From Deltaproteobacteria bacterium UBA5799 (GTDB lineage Bacteria > Desulfobacterota > GWC2-55-46), in the NCBI GenBank assembly GCA_002418185.1, contig DIDN01000105.1, forward strand, positions 1 through 57,744: 57,744 bases of DNA. Direction: 5' to 3'. A program made the position numbers and the translations under genes. Positions within the stretch are counted from its first letter, which is position 1; every line of letters starts with the position of its first letter. Shown one piece after another: positions 8,737-17,517 of this stretch. Below the pieces are notes generated by a model. The model did not search any database. It had not been told where the DNA came from and worked only from the letters and a program-made list of their open reading frames with translations.

Positions 8737-9267
8737 ATGGAAAGAGAAGCCAGGATAACGCTCTCCGGAAAGCCGGTGACGCTTATCGGGCCGGAGCTCA
8801 AGGCCGGCGACAAGGCCCCGGACTTCATACTCGTGGACAACGACATGAACGAGGTCACGCTCAAGGACTTCCAGGGCAGGACAAAGCTCGTAAGCGTGGC
8901 ATTGTCCGTCGATACGAGCGTATGCGATGCGCAGCTTAGGACCTTCAACGAGAAGGCGGCCTCGCTCGGCAGCGGCACAGCCGTACTGAACGTCACCATG
9001 GACCTTCCTTTCACGCTCAGGAAGTTCTGCGGCACAGCCGGCATAACGAACGCCAAGGCCCTCTCGGATTACAGGTACGCCTCTTTCGGGACCAACTACG
9101 GCGTGCTCATGAAAGGCATGCGGCTGCTCGGCCGCTCTGTCTTCATAATCGATTCGCGCGACAATATCGCCTATGTCGAGATAGTGCCCGAGGCCACCGG
9201 CAATGTCGATTTCGACAAGGCGATAAAGGCCCTCTCCGGGCTCCCCTCGAAGGGGAAGGCCGCCTGA
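8737..9267 (+). CDS. tpx: Thiol peroxidase (atypical 2-Cys peroxiredoxin)
   Basis: 176 aa, the usual Tpx length. The peroxidatic Cys63 lies in SVDTSVCDAQ and the resolving Cys98 in RKFCGT, the spacing of the Tpx subfamily. The N-terminal LKAGDKAPDFILVD is the peroxiredoxin core entry. It reduces hydroperoxides using thioredoxin. It sits 7 nt after the nitroreductase, so it is probably co-transcribed. Confidence 0.95.
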   Translation: MEREARITLSGKPVTLIGPELKAGDKAPDFILVDNDMNEVTLKDFQGRTKLVSVALSVDTSVCDAQLRTFNEKAASLGSGTAVLNVTMDLPFTLRKFCGTAGITNAKALSDYRYASFGTNYGVLMKGMRLLGRSVFIIDSRDNIAYVEIVPEATGNVDFDKAIKALSGLPSKGKAA

Positions 9268-9304
9268 GGGGCGAACGCATCGGGCGCTCCGCCAGGGGAA
9301 TGCC

Positions 9305-10042
9305 ATGCTCACGGTCAGGCACCCGGAAGAGATCTACCAGGCCAGGGGGGCGATCCAGGACGGCACCTTCGCCGGTCGCTGGCACTTCCCCTTCGGCGGA
9401 TACCGCGACCCTGAAAACCGGGGCTTCGGCGCATTGTGGGTCTTTAACGACGACACTCTCTCCCCCGGCGCCACCTGGCCGCTCCACCCTCACCGCGAGA
9501 TAGAGGTCGTAACATACTGCGCCGTAGGGGAATTCCGCCACGCGGACGAGCGCGGGAAGGGCGGTGTCCTGAAAAAAGGGTGGGTGCAGCACACGACCGT
9601 CGGGAACGGCATGCTCCACTCCGAGATAAACAACAGCCCCGACGAGCCCATGCGCTTCATCCAGATGTGGTTCCACCCCTCCAGGGAAGGGCTACATCCA
9701 TCGGTAGAGCAGAAGGCCGTCGAGCGGCGCGAGCGGACAAACAAACTCCTCAAGCTCGTCTCCCCGGACGAAAGCGGCTTGCTCCGCATAAGCTCTGACG
9801 CGAATGTCCTCGCCTCTTTCCTCGAAAAGGGAGAGGGCCTGGCATACGGCCTCAAGTCCGGAAGGGGCGGCTACCTCTACGTGGTCGAAGGCGGGCCCGT
9901 GGCAGTGAACGGCAGGGAAGTGGAAGCCCTGGGCGCGGCAAAGGCCGAAGACGAAAAGGAACTTATCATAAAAGCCCTCGAAGACGCCGAACTCCTCCTC
10001 GTGGACGCGCTATTAGCCTGGAAGGCCGATGAAGACTCTTGA
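9305..10042 (+). CDS. Pirin-family cupin protein
   Basis: 245 aa bicupin. The metal-binding N-terminal cupin shows PLHPHREIEVVTY (two His and a Glu) and a later HSEINNS, together with GWVQHTTVGNGMLHSE, characteristic of pirins. Some pirins have quercetinase activity and others act as regulators, so the substrate is open. ATG 9305 lies downstream of AGGGGAATGCC. It is the third gene of the stress-like unit. Confidence 0.92.
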   Translation: MLTVRHPEEIYQARGAIQDGTFAGRWHFPFGGYRDPENRGFGALWVFNDDTLSPGATWPLHPHREIEVVTYCAVGEFRHADERGKGGVLKKGWVQHTTVGNGMLHSEINNSPDEPMRFIQMWFHPSREGLHPSVEQKAVERRERTNKLLKLVSPDESGLLRISSDANVLASFLEKGEGLAYGLKSGRGGYLYVVEGGPVAVNGREVEALGAAKAEDEKELIIKALEDAELLLVDALLAWKADEDS

Positions 10043-10345
10043 GAGAACCTTTATTGTAAAAAAGGTTCCAGAGCCGTTGGATGCACAAAGGGCCAATGAG
10101 GCTAAATGCCTCATGAATCACAGCCGCATCCATCAGCCCTGTCACTCTCTCCAAAAAACTTTCAGTTCTTCCTGAGAAAACCCCCAAATGGGGGTTTTCT
10201 CAGGAACTAAAAGTCTTTGAAGGGGGCAACTGAAATTGCAAGCCCATGTGGTTATTCAAGCCACATCGGCTTAAAAGGCACTGTGGTTCGCAATCCCAGT
10301 TAAACCTTTCTACAGAAAGTTTCCCCCAAGAACTTCAACGGCCTG
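10043..10345. other. Hairpin-rich convergent gap, no gene seen
   Basis: This 303-bp gap between two convergent genes has no plausible ORF, is less GC-rich than its neighbours and is packed with inverted repeats. They are: AACCTTT/AAAGGTT just after the pirin stop; GGATGC/GCATCC enclosing ATGAGGC/GCCTCAT (10096-10114); a perfect 15-bp stem with a 4-nt loop (10171-10204); and AAGCCCATGTGG/CCACATCGGCTT (10240-10272, one mismatch). Some must serve as terminators for both flanking genes. The rest could be a structured RNA or a compound repeat. Confidence 0.6.
10171..10204. terminator. Perfect 15-bp hairpin
   Basis: CCTGAGAAAACCCCC (10171-10185) pairs base for base with GGGGGTTTTCTCAGG (10190-10204) around loop AAAT. 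The flanks ACTTTCAGTTC and GAACTAAAAGT extend the symmetry imperfectly. It lies between convergent genes, so a bidirectional terminator is likeliest, although no long T-tract follows directly. Confidence 0.55.
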
Positions 10346-11170
10346 TCAGGGCTTATAGTACATGAGCTGGCGTGCGTAGGGTTTTATCATCTGCGAGAAG
10401 CGCTGTGCCTCCCTGAGCTTCAAGGGTTGGAAGGCGCTTGCGGCCTCTGCGTTTTCTGTGAGCTGGTCTGTATTGTCGCAGCCGACGACGGCGGTGGATA
10501 CGGGCTGGGTAAGCGCGTAGCTCAAAAGGAGCCTCCTGGGCGCCTGGAAGAGGCCTTTCATGTAGACCTTCATGCCTGCTATGGCAACGTCTTTTGAGCT
10601 TGCCAAAGGCACTATCTCGTCGACGAAGCATTTGTAGAAGGGCTCTGCCGGGTTTACCGGGATGAGCACTGCGTCGAAATCGAACGCCTCGAGGCAGGCC
10701 TTTATGATTGCCGGGTCCTGGTGCCCTGTAACGCCTATGTGCTTCACAAGCCCCTTGTCCCTGGCCTCGATAAAGGCTTCGAGCGCGCCCCCGGGGGCGA
10801 ATATGCGGTCTACGTCGTCAGTGGTCCGCACGTCGTGGACGTACCAGAGGTCGAGGTAGTCGGTCTTCATGTTCCGGAGCGTCTCGCCTAAGTGCTCGAG
10901 CGCCCCTTTCCTGTCTCTCGCGTGGGACTTGCTCGCCAGAAATACCCTGTCGCGCCGCTCCCGGAGCGAGAGGCCGAAGTAGGACTCGCTACCCGAATAG
11001 GCCCTTGCGGACTCCATGTAGTTTATCCCCAGGTCCAGGGCTGCGTTTATGAGCGCGTCCGCCTCTTTCTCCTTGCCGAAGGTCCTCAGGACGCCTTCTC
11101 CGCCGAGGCCGAGGACCGTCACCTCGGCCCCTGTCCTCCCGAACTTCCTCTTAGGTATCGGCCTTTCCAT
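10346..11170 (-). CDS. Aldo/keto reductase family oxidoreductase
   Basis: 274 aa from ATG 11170; the longer open frame upstream lacks support because the family begins at IPKRKFGRTGAEVTVLGLGG. The catalytic tetrad region is present (DLGINYMESARAYSGSE; the Lys in FLASKSHAR; the His in DLWYVHDV). NADPH-binding segments lie towards the C-terminus. It follows the YghZ/Tas-like 'predicted oxidoreductase' branch; the substrate is unknown. It is transcribed against pirin and diverges from the PD-(D/E)XK-like gene. Confidence 0.92.
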   Translation of the reverse strand: MERPIPKRKFGRTGAEVTVLGLGGEGVLRTFGKEKEADALINAALDLGINYMESARAYSGSESYFGLSLRERRDRVFLASKSHARDRKGALEHLGETLRNMKTDYLDLWYVHDVRTTDDVDRIFAPGGALEAFIEARDKGLVKHIGVTGHQDPAIIKACLEAFDFDAVLIPVNPAEPFYKCFVDEIVPLASSKDVAIAGMKVYMKGLFQAPRRLLLSYALTQPVSTAVVGCDNTDQLTENAEAASAFQPLKLREAQRFSQMIKPYARQLMYYKP

Positions 11171-11316
11171 GTCTTGAGTATAGCACCTTTCCCCTGCGTC
11201 CCCTCCTGCCCGGGGCCATGATGTTATATAATAAAGGGGAGCCGAGGTAAACCGGATTTTTTTCTCCTCTGGCGCGTTGTTTGGTAGAATCCGCTCAGGG
11301 GCCTTGAAAGGATGAG

Positions 11317-12096
11317 ATGAGGGACAATGCTCCGCACCCCGTAGCCGCAATGCTCATACGGAGGGGGTTCGACCTGCTCGTATCGGACCCGACCGAGTAC
11401 CTCTTCTTCCCTCCGGACCTGGAGCGGCCTTTCGAGGACGAGCTTTACGAGATGCTCAAGAAGTACTCCTTCAGGCTCTTCGTGAGGGACGTGATAAGGA
11501 ACAGGCGGTCTTTCAGGGCGGGCGACCTCCTCAAGTATTCGAGCCTCGAATGGGTCGAGCGGTACCTGAAGTTCCTCCTCGCCCGGAGGGTAATCGAGGA
11601 GACCGGCGAAGGGGCTTACAGGCTGAAGGCCGGGGCGGCCTTCAGCTTCGGGGACACCCTCGAGTGGTTCGTCGCGAACGTATTCGAGAGGGAGTTCTCG
11701 TCCCCGGCTCTCTGGGGCGTGCGCGTAAAGGGCGTAGAGGCCGGGGGCGACTACGACGTGGTCGCCTCGGTCGAGGGTAGGCTCGTCTACGTGGAGGTAA
11801 AATCCTCCCCGCCGAAGAACATAGAAGAGCCCGAGGTCGCGGCCTTCATAAGGAGGGTCCTGGATCTCCGGCCCTCGCTGGCCATATTCCTGGAGGATAC
11901 GCGCCTCAGGATGAAGGACAAGATAATGCCTTTTTTTGAGGACCTCCTGAAGGGCAGGGCCATTGAGCGGGTCGAGGGCGAGACCTTCACCGTTGAGGGG
12001 AGGATATTCGTCACGAACAGCCACCCCGGGCTCGTGAATAACCTGGCCCTGTGCGTCCGGGAGCATCTGAGGCCCGGGGCGTTCTGGGCCGACTGA
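11317..12096 (+). CDS. Hypothetical protein with PD-(D/E)XK nuclease-like core
   Basis: 259 aa. The C-terminal half contains GGDYDVVASVEGRLVYVEVK, which fits the D-(X)n-E-X-K active-site pattern of restriction-endonuclease-like folds (Asp in DYD, then E-V-K). The N-terminal half is helical and could be a winged-helix or scaffold region (FRAGDLLKYSSLEWVERYL). No signal peptide or membrane segment. AAAGGA precedes ATG 11317. Nuclease activity is an inference from one motif. Its neighbours (an aldo/keto reductase and a DUF362 protein) give no functional clue. Confidence 0.65.
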   Translation: MRDNAPHPVAAMLIRRGFDLLVSDPTEYLFFPPDLERPFEDELYEMLKKYSFRLFVRDVIRNRRSFRAGDLLKYSSLEWVERYLKFLLARRVIEETGEGAYRLKAGAAFSFGDTLEWFVANVFEREFSSPALWGVRVKGVEAGGDYDVVASVEGRLVYVEVKSSPPKNIEEPEVAAFIRRVLDLRPSLAIFLEDTRLRMKDKIMPFFEDLLKGRAIERVEGETFTVEGRIFVTNSHPGLVNNLALCVREHLRPGAFWAD

Positions 12097-12114
12097 CGGT
12101 GAAAAGGGATTCGG

Positions 12115-13245
12115 ATGCCTGACGTATCGATAACGAAATGCGCCTCTTACGAAAAAGCCGCTGTCATGAAGTCGGTCGGGGACGCCGTAGGTCTCCTTGG
12201 CGGCATGGAAAGGTTCGTAAGGCGCGGCGAGCGCATACTCGTAAAGCCGAACCTCCTTGCGGCAAAGCCGAGCGATGCCGCTGTCACGACCCACCCCGAG
12301 GTTACGAGGGCGGTTCTCGCGCTCATAAAGGAGGCCGGGGCAGTGCCGGTAGTCGGCGACAGCCCCGGCTTCGGGAGCGCCAGGGCCGTAGCGAAGAAGT
12401 GCGGAGTCCTTGAAGTTACCGATGAGATGGGAGTGGAGGTAATCGAGCTCGCGACACTCGTTATCGCCGAGAATCCCGGCGGCCACACCTTCCGGAGGCT
12501 CGAGGTTGCGAAAGAGGCGACCGAATGCGACGGGATCGTGAACCTCCCGAAGCTCAAGACCCACGTACAGATGTACCTTACGATGGCGGTAAAGAACCTT
12601 TTCGGGTGCGTTCCTGGAAAGCTCAAGCCACAGTGGCACCTCTCTGCCGGGGTGGAGAGCAGGTATTTCGCCGACATGCTCCTCGACCTCTCCCTCTACC
12701 TCGCCCCCAGGCTCACCGTGATGGACGGGGTCGTCGCAATGCAGGGGAACGGCCCCGGAAACGGCGAGCCCAGGGAGCTCGGCCTCGTATTCGCCGGCAC
12801 GGACTGCGTAAAAATGGACGCTGTCGCGGCCTCGGTGCTCGGCGCCTCATGGAGGGATGTGCCCATACTCAGGGCCGCGTCGAAGCGCGGCATTGAATGC
12901 AGGCCGGAGAAAGTGGCGGTTGCGGGAGAGGACCCGGCGAGGCTCAAGGTAAGGGACTTCGTATTCCCCCCGCAGTCGAACGTGAACTTCACCTCCAGGC
13001 TGCCCGGCTTCCTCGATAGCTCGTTAAGGAAGGCGCTGACCTCAAGACCCCATGTGGACGCCGGCAATTGCACGCTCTGCGGCGTATGCGTGGGCGTATG
13101 CCCGGCAGGCGTGATGGAGAAGACTTCACGGATAGGGATTGAGTACGACAGGTGCATAAGGTGCTACTGCTGCCAGGAGCTCTGCCCCGAGGGGGCCATC
13201 TCGCCGAGAGACGGCTGGCTTAAACGGCTTATCCCCGGGTTCTAA
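12115..13245 (+). CDS. DUF362 protein with C-terminal 2x[4Fe-4S] ferredoxin domain
   Basis: 376 aa. Residues 1-300 are the DUF362 domain (RILVKPNLLAAKPSDAAVTTHP; DSPGFGSA; NLPKLKTHVQMYLTMAVKN). Residues about 318-365 hold two ferredoxin clusters, CTLCGVCVGVCPAG and CIRCYCCQELCPEGAI. Such proteins are common in anaerobes and presumed to be cytoplasmic Fe-S electron carriers or maturation factors; no specific reaction is established. It follows the PD-(D/E)XK-like gene by 18 nt with its own Shine-Dalgarno (AAAAGGG). Confidence 0.93.
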   Translation: MPDVSITKCASYEKAAVMKSVGDAVGLLGGMERFVRRGERILVKPNLLAAKPSDAAVTTHPEVTRAVLALIKEAGAVPVVGDSPGFGSARAVAKKCGVLEVTDEMGVEVIELATLVIAENPGGHTFRRLEVAKEATECDGIVNLPKLKTHVQMYLTMAVKNLFGCVPGKLKPQWHLSAGVESRYFADMLLDLSLYLAPRLTVMDGVVAMQGNGPGNGEPRELGLVFAGTDCVKMDAVAASVLGASWRDVPILRAASKRGIECRPEKVAVAGEDPARLKVRDFVFPPQSNVNFTSRLPGFLDSSLRKALTSRPHVDAGNCTLCGVCVGVCPAGVMEKTSRIGIEYDRCIRCYCCQELCPEGAISPRDGWLKRLIPGF

Positions 13246-13375
13246 GCCGTTTTGGATTGCCCTTGCGGGCCGGTTATTTCTAATATATACTCAGAGCTTG
13301 TATAAGCCCGTAACTGCCCGAATAAACGGCAAAAGTGCGCGCACGAGCGTCTTTTGGCGTAAATAGACGATCCCC

Positions 13376-14098
13376 ATGAAAATAGAATTCTTTAAGACGG
13401 CCCTTACAAAAGCACTGCCGCCCAAGCGGCCCCTGAAGACCTTCGGCGCGGCGCTCCTCGCAGCGGCCTTCTTTTTCGGCCACGCGCTGGCCGGAGGCGG
13501 CATCGAGGTGCCTATAAAGCCCTCACCCCAGGGGCCGCCTGAGGGCTGGCAGGTAAAGGAATGGAAGGGCAAGGCCGACTTCAACGTAGTCCAGGAGGAT
13601 TTCGGCCCTGCAATACACATGAAGAGCGAAGGCACCTCTTCGGCGCTCTACAAGGACGTGGATTTCGAGCTCAAGGACTACCCCTATCTCAGCTGGAAAT
13701 GGAAGGTCGCGGGCCTGCCCAGGGGCGCGGACGTCAGGGAAAAAACGAGGGACGACCAGGCCGCCCAGGTCTACGTCATATTCCCCAGGTGGCCTGCCAT
13801 GGTCAACAGCAAGGTAGTGGGCTATATCTGGGACAGCACGGCCCCGGCAGGGAGCTCGGTAATCAGCACCAAAACCGGGAACACGAGGTATATTGTCCTC
13901 AAGAGCGGCCCGGACGGACTCGGCAGCTGGCACAGCGAGGCGCGTAACGTCTACGAGGATTACAGGAGCCTCTTCAACGACGAGCCCCCGCGAATCGGCA
14001 AGGTCTCGGTCATGATAGATTCGGACGACACTAAGAGCTCGGCCGAGTCCTTTGTCGGGGACATCCGCTTCTCGAACGCCCCTCCTTCCGAAATGTAA
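13376..14098 (+). CDS. DUF3047 domain periplasmic protein
   Basis: 240 aa with an N-terminal signal peptide (hydrophobic FGAALLAAAFFFGHALA, probable cleavage near residue 39). The mature domain has the DUF3047 pattern: PYLSWKWKVAGLPRGADVREK, DDQAAQVYVIFP and VSVMIDSDDTKSSAESFVGDI. The family looks like a carbohydrate-binding-module-like jelly roll, but its function is unknown. It has its own promoter region (13246-13375 contains an AT-rich TAATATAT) and ends at a terminator. Confidence 0.8.
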   Translation: MKIEFFKTALTKALPPKRPLKTFGAALLAAAFFFGHALAGGGIEVPIKPSPQGPPEGWQVKEWKGKADFNVVQEDFGPAIHMKSEGTSSALYKDVDFELKDYPYLSWKWKVAGLPRGADVREKTRDDQAAQVYVIFPRWPAMVNSKVVGYIWDSTAPAGSSVISTKTGNTRYIVLKSGPDGLGSWHSEARNVYEDYRSLFNDEPPRIGKVSVMIDSDDTKSSAESFVGDIRFSNAPPSEM

Positions 14099-14122
14099 AA
14101 CCCTTGGACCATTTGAGCTGAG

Positions 14123-14147
14123 GGCGCCTGACTTTAAGGCGCCTTTT
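14123..14147 (+). terminator. Intrinsic terminator after the DUF3047 gene
   Basis: GGCGCCT (14123-14129) pairs with AGGCGCC (14137-14143) around a 7-nt loop, followed directly by TTTT. Confidence 0.75.
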
Positions 14148-14164
14148 ATCCGAAAGGCGCTGTC

Positions 14165-17100
14165 TTGGAAGAGCAGACCCGAAAAAAAAGGCGCATTCTC
14201 CCCTGGCTGGTAATCGGCCCATCGGTGCTGGTCATCTCGGTCCTCGTCTATCTGTTTTTCATGCCGCTCGACCTTACGAGGTTCACGCCCTGGATAGAGT
14301 CCTTTATCGAGGCACGCGTGGACGGGGAAGTGCGCCTCGGAAGGACCGTCCTCAAGGTGCTCCCGTCCCCAGACATCGAGGTTTCCAGGGCCGAGGTCTT
14401 TCACGACGGCGAAAGAATTTTTTCGGTGGGCAACGCCCGCGCGAGGCTCTCCCTGCTGCCCCTGCTCGTGGGGGATCTGGTCTTTCAGAAACTCGAACTT
14501 GCCAACCCGTACCTTTTCCTGAAAAGGTACGACGGCGGCGAGCTCAACATATCCAGGTTCCTTGAAAGGGAAAGGCCTCCGGAAGAGGACGGCGACGGGA
14601 AGGTGCTCGCAAAGTCCCTCGATGTGAGTAACGGGCGGCTCGTCTTTATAGACGAAGTGCCTCCTGATGCGGCGGAATTCGAGGTCACCGGGATTAACGC
14701 GATGGTCGAGAGAACCACAGGGGACGTCTTTGCTTTCGGCGCTGAAGGGAAGCTTCTGCCGGGAACGCCTCTTTCCCTCTCGGGGAATATTGACGAGAAC
14801 GGGGTCATAAACGGGCGCGGGTCTGTCGAGGGGCTGGCGCTCTCGGCCTTTAACCCGTATATACGCGACAAGGTCCCGGGCGCGTCGGTCGACGGCAGGG
14901 TGGACCTCGACCTCTCCTACGTGGTAAACGAGGAGGACGTGCTGAGGGCGGACATCTCTTTCAGGGAGCTTCAAGCCTCGCTCCCTTCCCTTTTCATGGA
15001 CCCGCTCGTATCGCCCTCGGGCTCGGGCACCTTGAGGGTCTCGCGCGGCGAGGAGGCGGAGGAGTCGGGGCTCGCCTTTGAGGAGATAGAGATCGAGTTC
15101 GACGGGTTCAGGGTGAAAGGCCGGTTCGAGCTCGGCGGCCCGGACGGCGAAAGGACCTTCTCCCTCGAGGCATTTTCCAGCCCTGTCCCGCTCGAAAGGC
15201 TCCTCGACCTCCTGCCCATAAGGGCCATGCCCGAGCGGGCCGCCGAAAGGATCGCAACGGTCCAGGCGCTCGGCGGCACGCTAACATTGAACGGGCTCAG
15301 CATGGAAGGCCGCCTGGACGAGCTTCAGTTGAATGCCCTCCTTGAAGGACGGGTAAGCGCCGAGGCTTCAGCTTCCATAGAGAACGCCGCGTTCAGGTAC
15401 AAGGGCCTCGAAAAGCCCTTCCAGGACATCTCCGGGGACGTCTCCCTCAAGGACTCGGTAGTATCGGTGTCAGGCCTTTCCGGAAAATACGGCAAGGAAC
15501 GGATAACGCGCCTGGACGGCAGCGCGCGGGACCTCGCGGGCGACGCCGCATTCGAGGCCTCGGTCGAGGCCTCGTTGGACGCGGAAGAGACCTCGGACCT
15601 CATACAGGACTTCGCCGGGGGCGCGCTCAAGGACAGGCTCTCAAAGGCGGACGCTGCCGGCAGCATGCTCTTGAACGCGAGCCTTTCAGGGTCGCTGCTG
15701 GACTTGAGACAGATTGAATATTCCGGGGACGCCGTCATAGAAGGCGGCGCCCTCTCCTACGAGGGCATGCCGGCTGGAATAAGCTCGCTTGACGCAAGCG
15801 CCTCGTTCGACAACGACACGGTGCGCGTCCATGAAGCCAGCGCGGCCGTCGAGGGTTCGAGCGTCGCCCTCTCCGGCGTCGTCGAAGGCTACAGGACGCG
15901 GGACCCGGGCTTCAGCATCAGTGCAAACGGCCGGCTGGACGCGGGGACCCTCAAGGCGGCTTTGATCAAGGATGGGCGCGAATTCACGGCGATGGGCGCC
16001 ATTCCCTTCTCCCTGGAGGCCGAGGGCAGGCCTGACGACTGGAGCGCCAGGGCCGAGGCGGACGCAACAGGCTCCCGGGTCTCGTTCGGGAGTTTCGTAG
16101 ATAAGGCCGAGGGCTTCCCGTTCCGGGCGGTTGCCGAAGGAGGGCGGAAGGACGGAGAGACGACGGTCAAAGAGGCCCGCGTGGATATCGGGGGTTCGGC
16201 TGTAAGCGGGAGCGGCAGGTTCAGGTCCACGGACGACTACGCCCTTTCCCTCGCCTCCGAGGAGCTCCTCATAGCCGACCTTGACGAGATATCCCCGTTG
16301 CTCAAAAGGGACTTCCCCTCCTCGGGCCTCGTCTCTTTTTCCGTGAGGACCGGGAGAGCGCCAGGAAAGAGCCCGCTTTACGAGGGAGAAGTCGGCATAA
16401 GGGACGGCCGCTTCGATACCGCGCTCTTGAAGGGCCCGATAGAGGACGTGGAGGCAACTGCCGGGTTCGCGGGCAATAGCGCCTCGCTCGCTATCGGGAA
16501 CATCTCCACCGGCTCCACGCGCATGAGCGGGAGGATAGACGTCGTCGACATGGCGAGGAGGATAGTGGGCTTCTCAATCGACTTCCCAACCTTCCATATC
16601 GCGGACGTTCTGCCGAGGAAGAGGGAAGAAAGGGAGGACGGCGGCGACGGCTTCGGGGAAAGGCTCCGGAGGGAAGCGGCAAGGCTCAGCGGCGCGGGTT
16701 CGATAACCGCGGCGGAAGGGGACCTCTGGGGCCACCGGTTCGATTCCTTTTCGGCGAACGTCGAGCTCGGGAGGAAGGTCGTCATTTTCAACCCTACCGC
16801 TATCAACATACACGAGGGCGCCGTCTCCGGGAGCGTCATCTATTTCATCGACAAGAGCGAGCCGCTGGTATTCACCGCCGACCTTAACCTCGCCAACGTC
16901 CAGACGAGGAACATGATCGCGTCCTTCGGCGTACAAAGGAGGGTCCTCTCCGGCGCCCTCGGCGGGAGCATACTCCTTTCCGGCACGAGGGGGGCGGAGC
17001 CGTTCCGGCAGGGCCTCAACGGGTACGCGTCGCTCTCTACCGGAAGCGGCAGGCTCTGGCGCTTCGGCTTCATATCCGACATCTTCGCCATAGTGAACAT

Positions 17101-17500
17101 ACTCACCATAGACGAGCTCCTCCGGGGCTCGGGGATTCCGCACAGGGGCATAAGTGGACATTTCATGATGACCGACGGCGTCATCTCCACCGACGACCTC
17201 CTCCTTGACAGCAACGTCATGCGCATGTCCGCAGTGGGGGAGATAAACACCCCGGCCCTGGCCGTTGACGCGACCGTCGCACTCCATCCTTTCGTCACCC
17301 TTGACAGGCTGATTTCCAAAATACCCCTTGCAGGCTGGGTCATAACAGGCGACAATGACAGCACGGTGAGCCTCTATTTCGAAATGGAAGGCGACTTGAG
17401 GAAGCCGTCGGTCACCCCGTTGCCCGTTAAATCCATACAGAGGAACGTCTTCGGCATCATCGAGAGGCTCCTGAGGACGCCGTTCAGGCTTTTCGATTAG
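14165..17500 (+). CDS. Giant AsmA-like (bridge-type lipid transport) envelope protein
   Basis: 1111 aa. One N-terminal membrane helix (about 12-32) after a basic cytoplasmic tail, then the AsmA-type start LTRFTPWIESFIEARVDGEVRLG. A very long beta-rich periplasmic body follows, with many repeating strands, and a C-terminal AsmA/DUF3971-like section (FSANVELGRKVVIFNPTAIN; GDLRKPSVTPLPVKSIQRNV). Family members such as AsmA, TamB and YhdP form hydrophobic-groove bridges for phospholipid movement to the outer membrane; that role here is by analogy. The start is TTG 14165, behind AAAGGCG. A methyltransferase follows 17 nt on. Confidence 0.85.
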   Translation: MEEQTRKKRRILPWLVIGPSVLVISVLVYLFFMPLDLTRFTPWIESFIEARVDGEVRLGRTVLKVLPSPDIEVSRAEVFHDGERIFSVGNARARLSLLPLLVGDLVFQKLELANPYLFLKRYDGGELNISRFLERERPPEEDGDGKVLAKSLDVSNGRLVFIDEVPPDAAEFEVTGINAMVERTTGDVFAFGAEGKLLPGTPLSLSGNIDENGVINGRGSVEGLALSAFNPYIRDKVPGASVDGRVDLDLSYVVNEEDVLRADISFRELQASLPSLFMDPLVSPSGSGTLRVSRGEEAEESGLAFEEIEIEFDGFRVKGRFELGGPDGERTFSLEAFSSPVPLERLLDLLPIRAMPERAAERIATVQALGGTLTLNGLSMEGRLDELQLNALLEGRVSAEASASIENAAFRYKGLEKPFQDISGDVSLKDSVVSVSGLSGKYGKERITRLDGSARDLAGDAAFEASVEASLDAEETSDLIQDFAGGALKDRLSKADAAGSMLLNASLSGSLLDLRQIEYSGDAVIEGGALSYEGMPAGISSLDASASFDNDTVRVHEASAAVEGSSVALSGVVEGYRTRDPGFSISANGRLDAGTLKAALIKDGREFTAMGAIPFSLEAEGRPDDWSARAEADATGSRVSFGSFVDKAEGFPFRAVAEGGRKDGETTVKEARVDIGGSAVSGSGRFRSTDDYALSLASEELLIADLDEISPLLKRDFPSSGLVSFSVRTGRAPGKSPLYEGEVGIRDGRFDTALLKGPIEDVEATAGFAGNSASLAIGNISTGSTRMSGRIDVVDMARRIVGFSIDFPTFHIADVLPRKREEREDGGDGFGERLRREAARLSGAGSITAAEGDLWGHRFDSFSANVELGRKVVIFNPTAINIHEGAVSGSVIYFIDKSEPLVFTADLNLANVQTRNMIASFGVQRRVLSGALGGSILLSGTRGAEPFRQGLNGYASLSTGSGRLWRFGFISDIFAIVNILTIDELLRGSGIPHRGISGHFMMTDGVISTDDLLLDSNVMRMSAVGEINTPALAVDATVALHPFVTLDRLISKIPLAGWVITGDNDSTVSLYFEMEGDLRKPSVTPLPVKSIQRNVFGIIERLLRTPFRLFD

Positions 17501-17517
17501 CGAGGAGGGCAGGCTGC

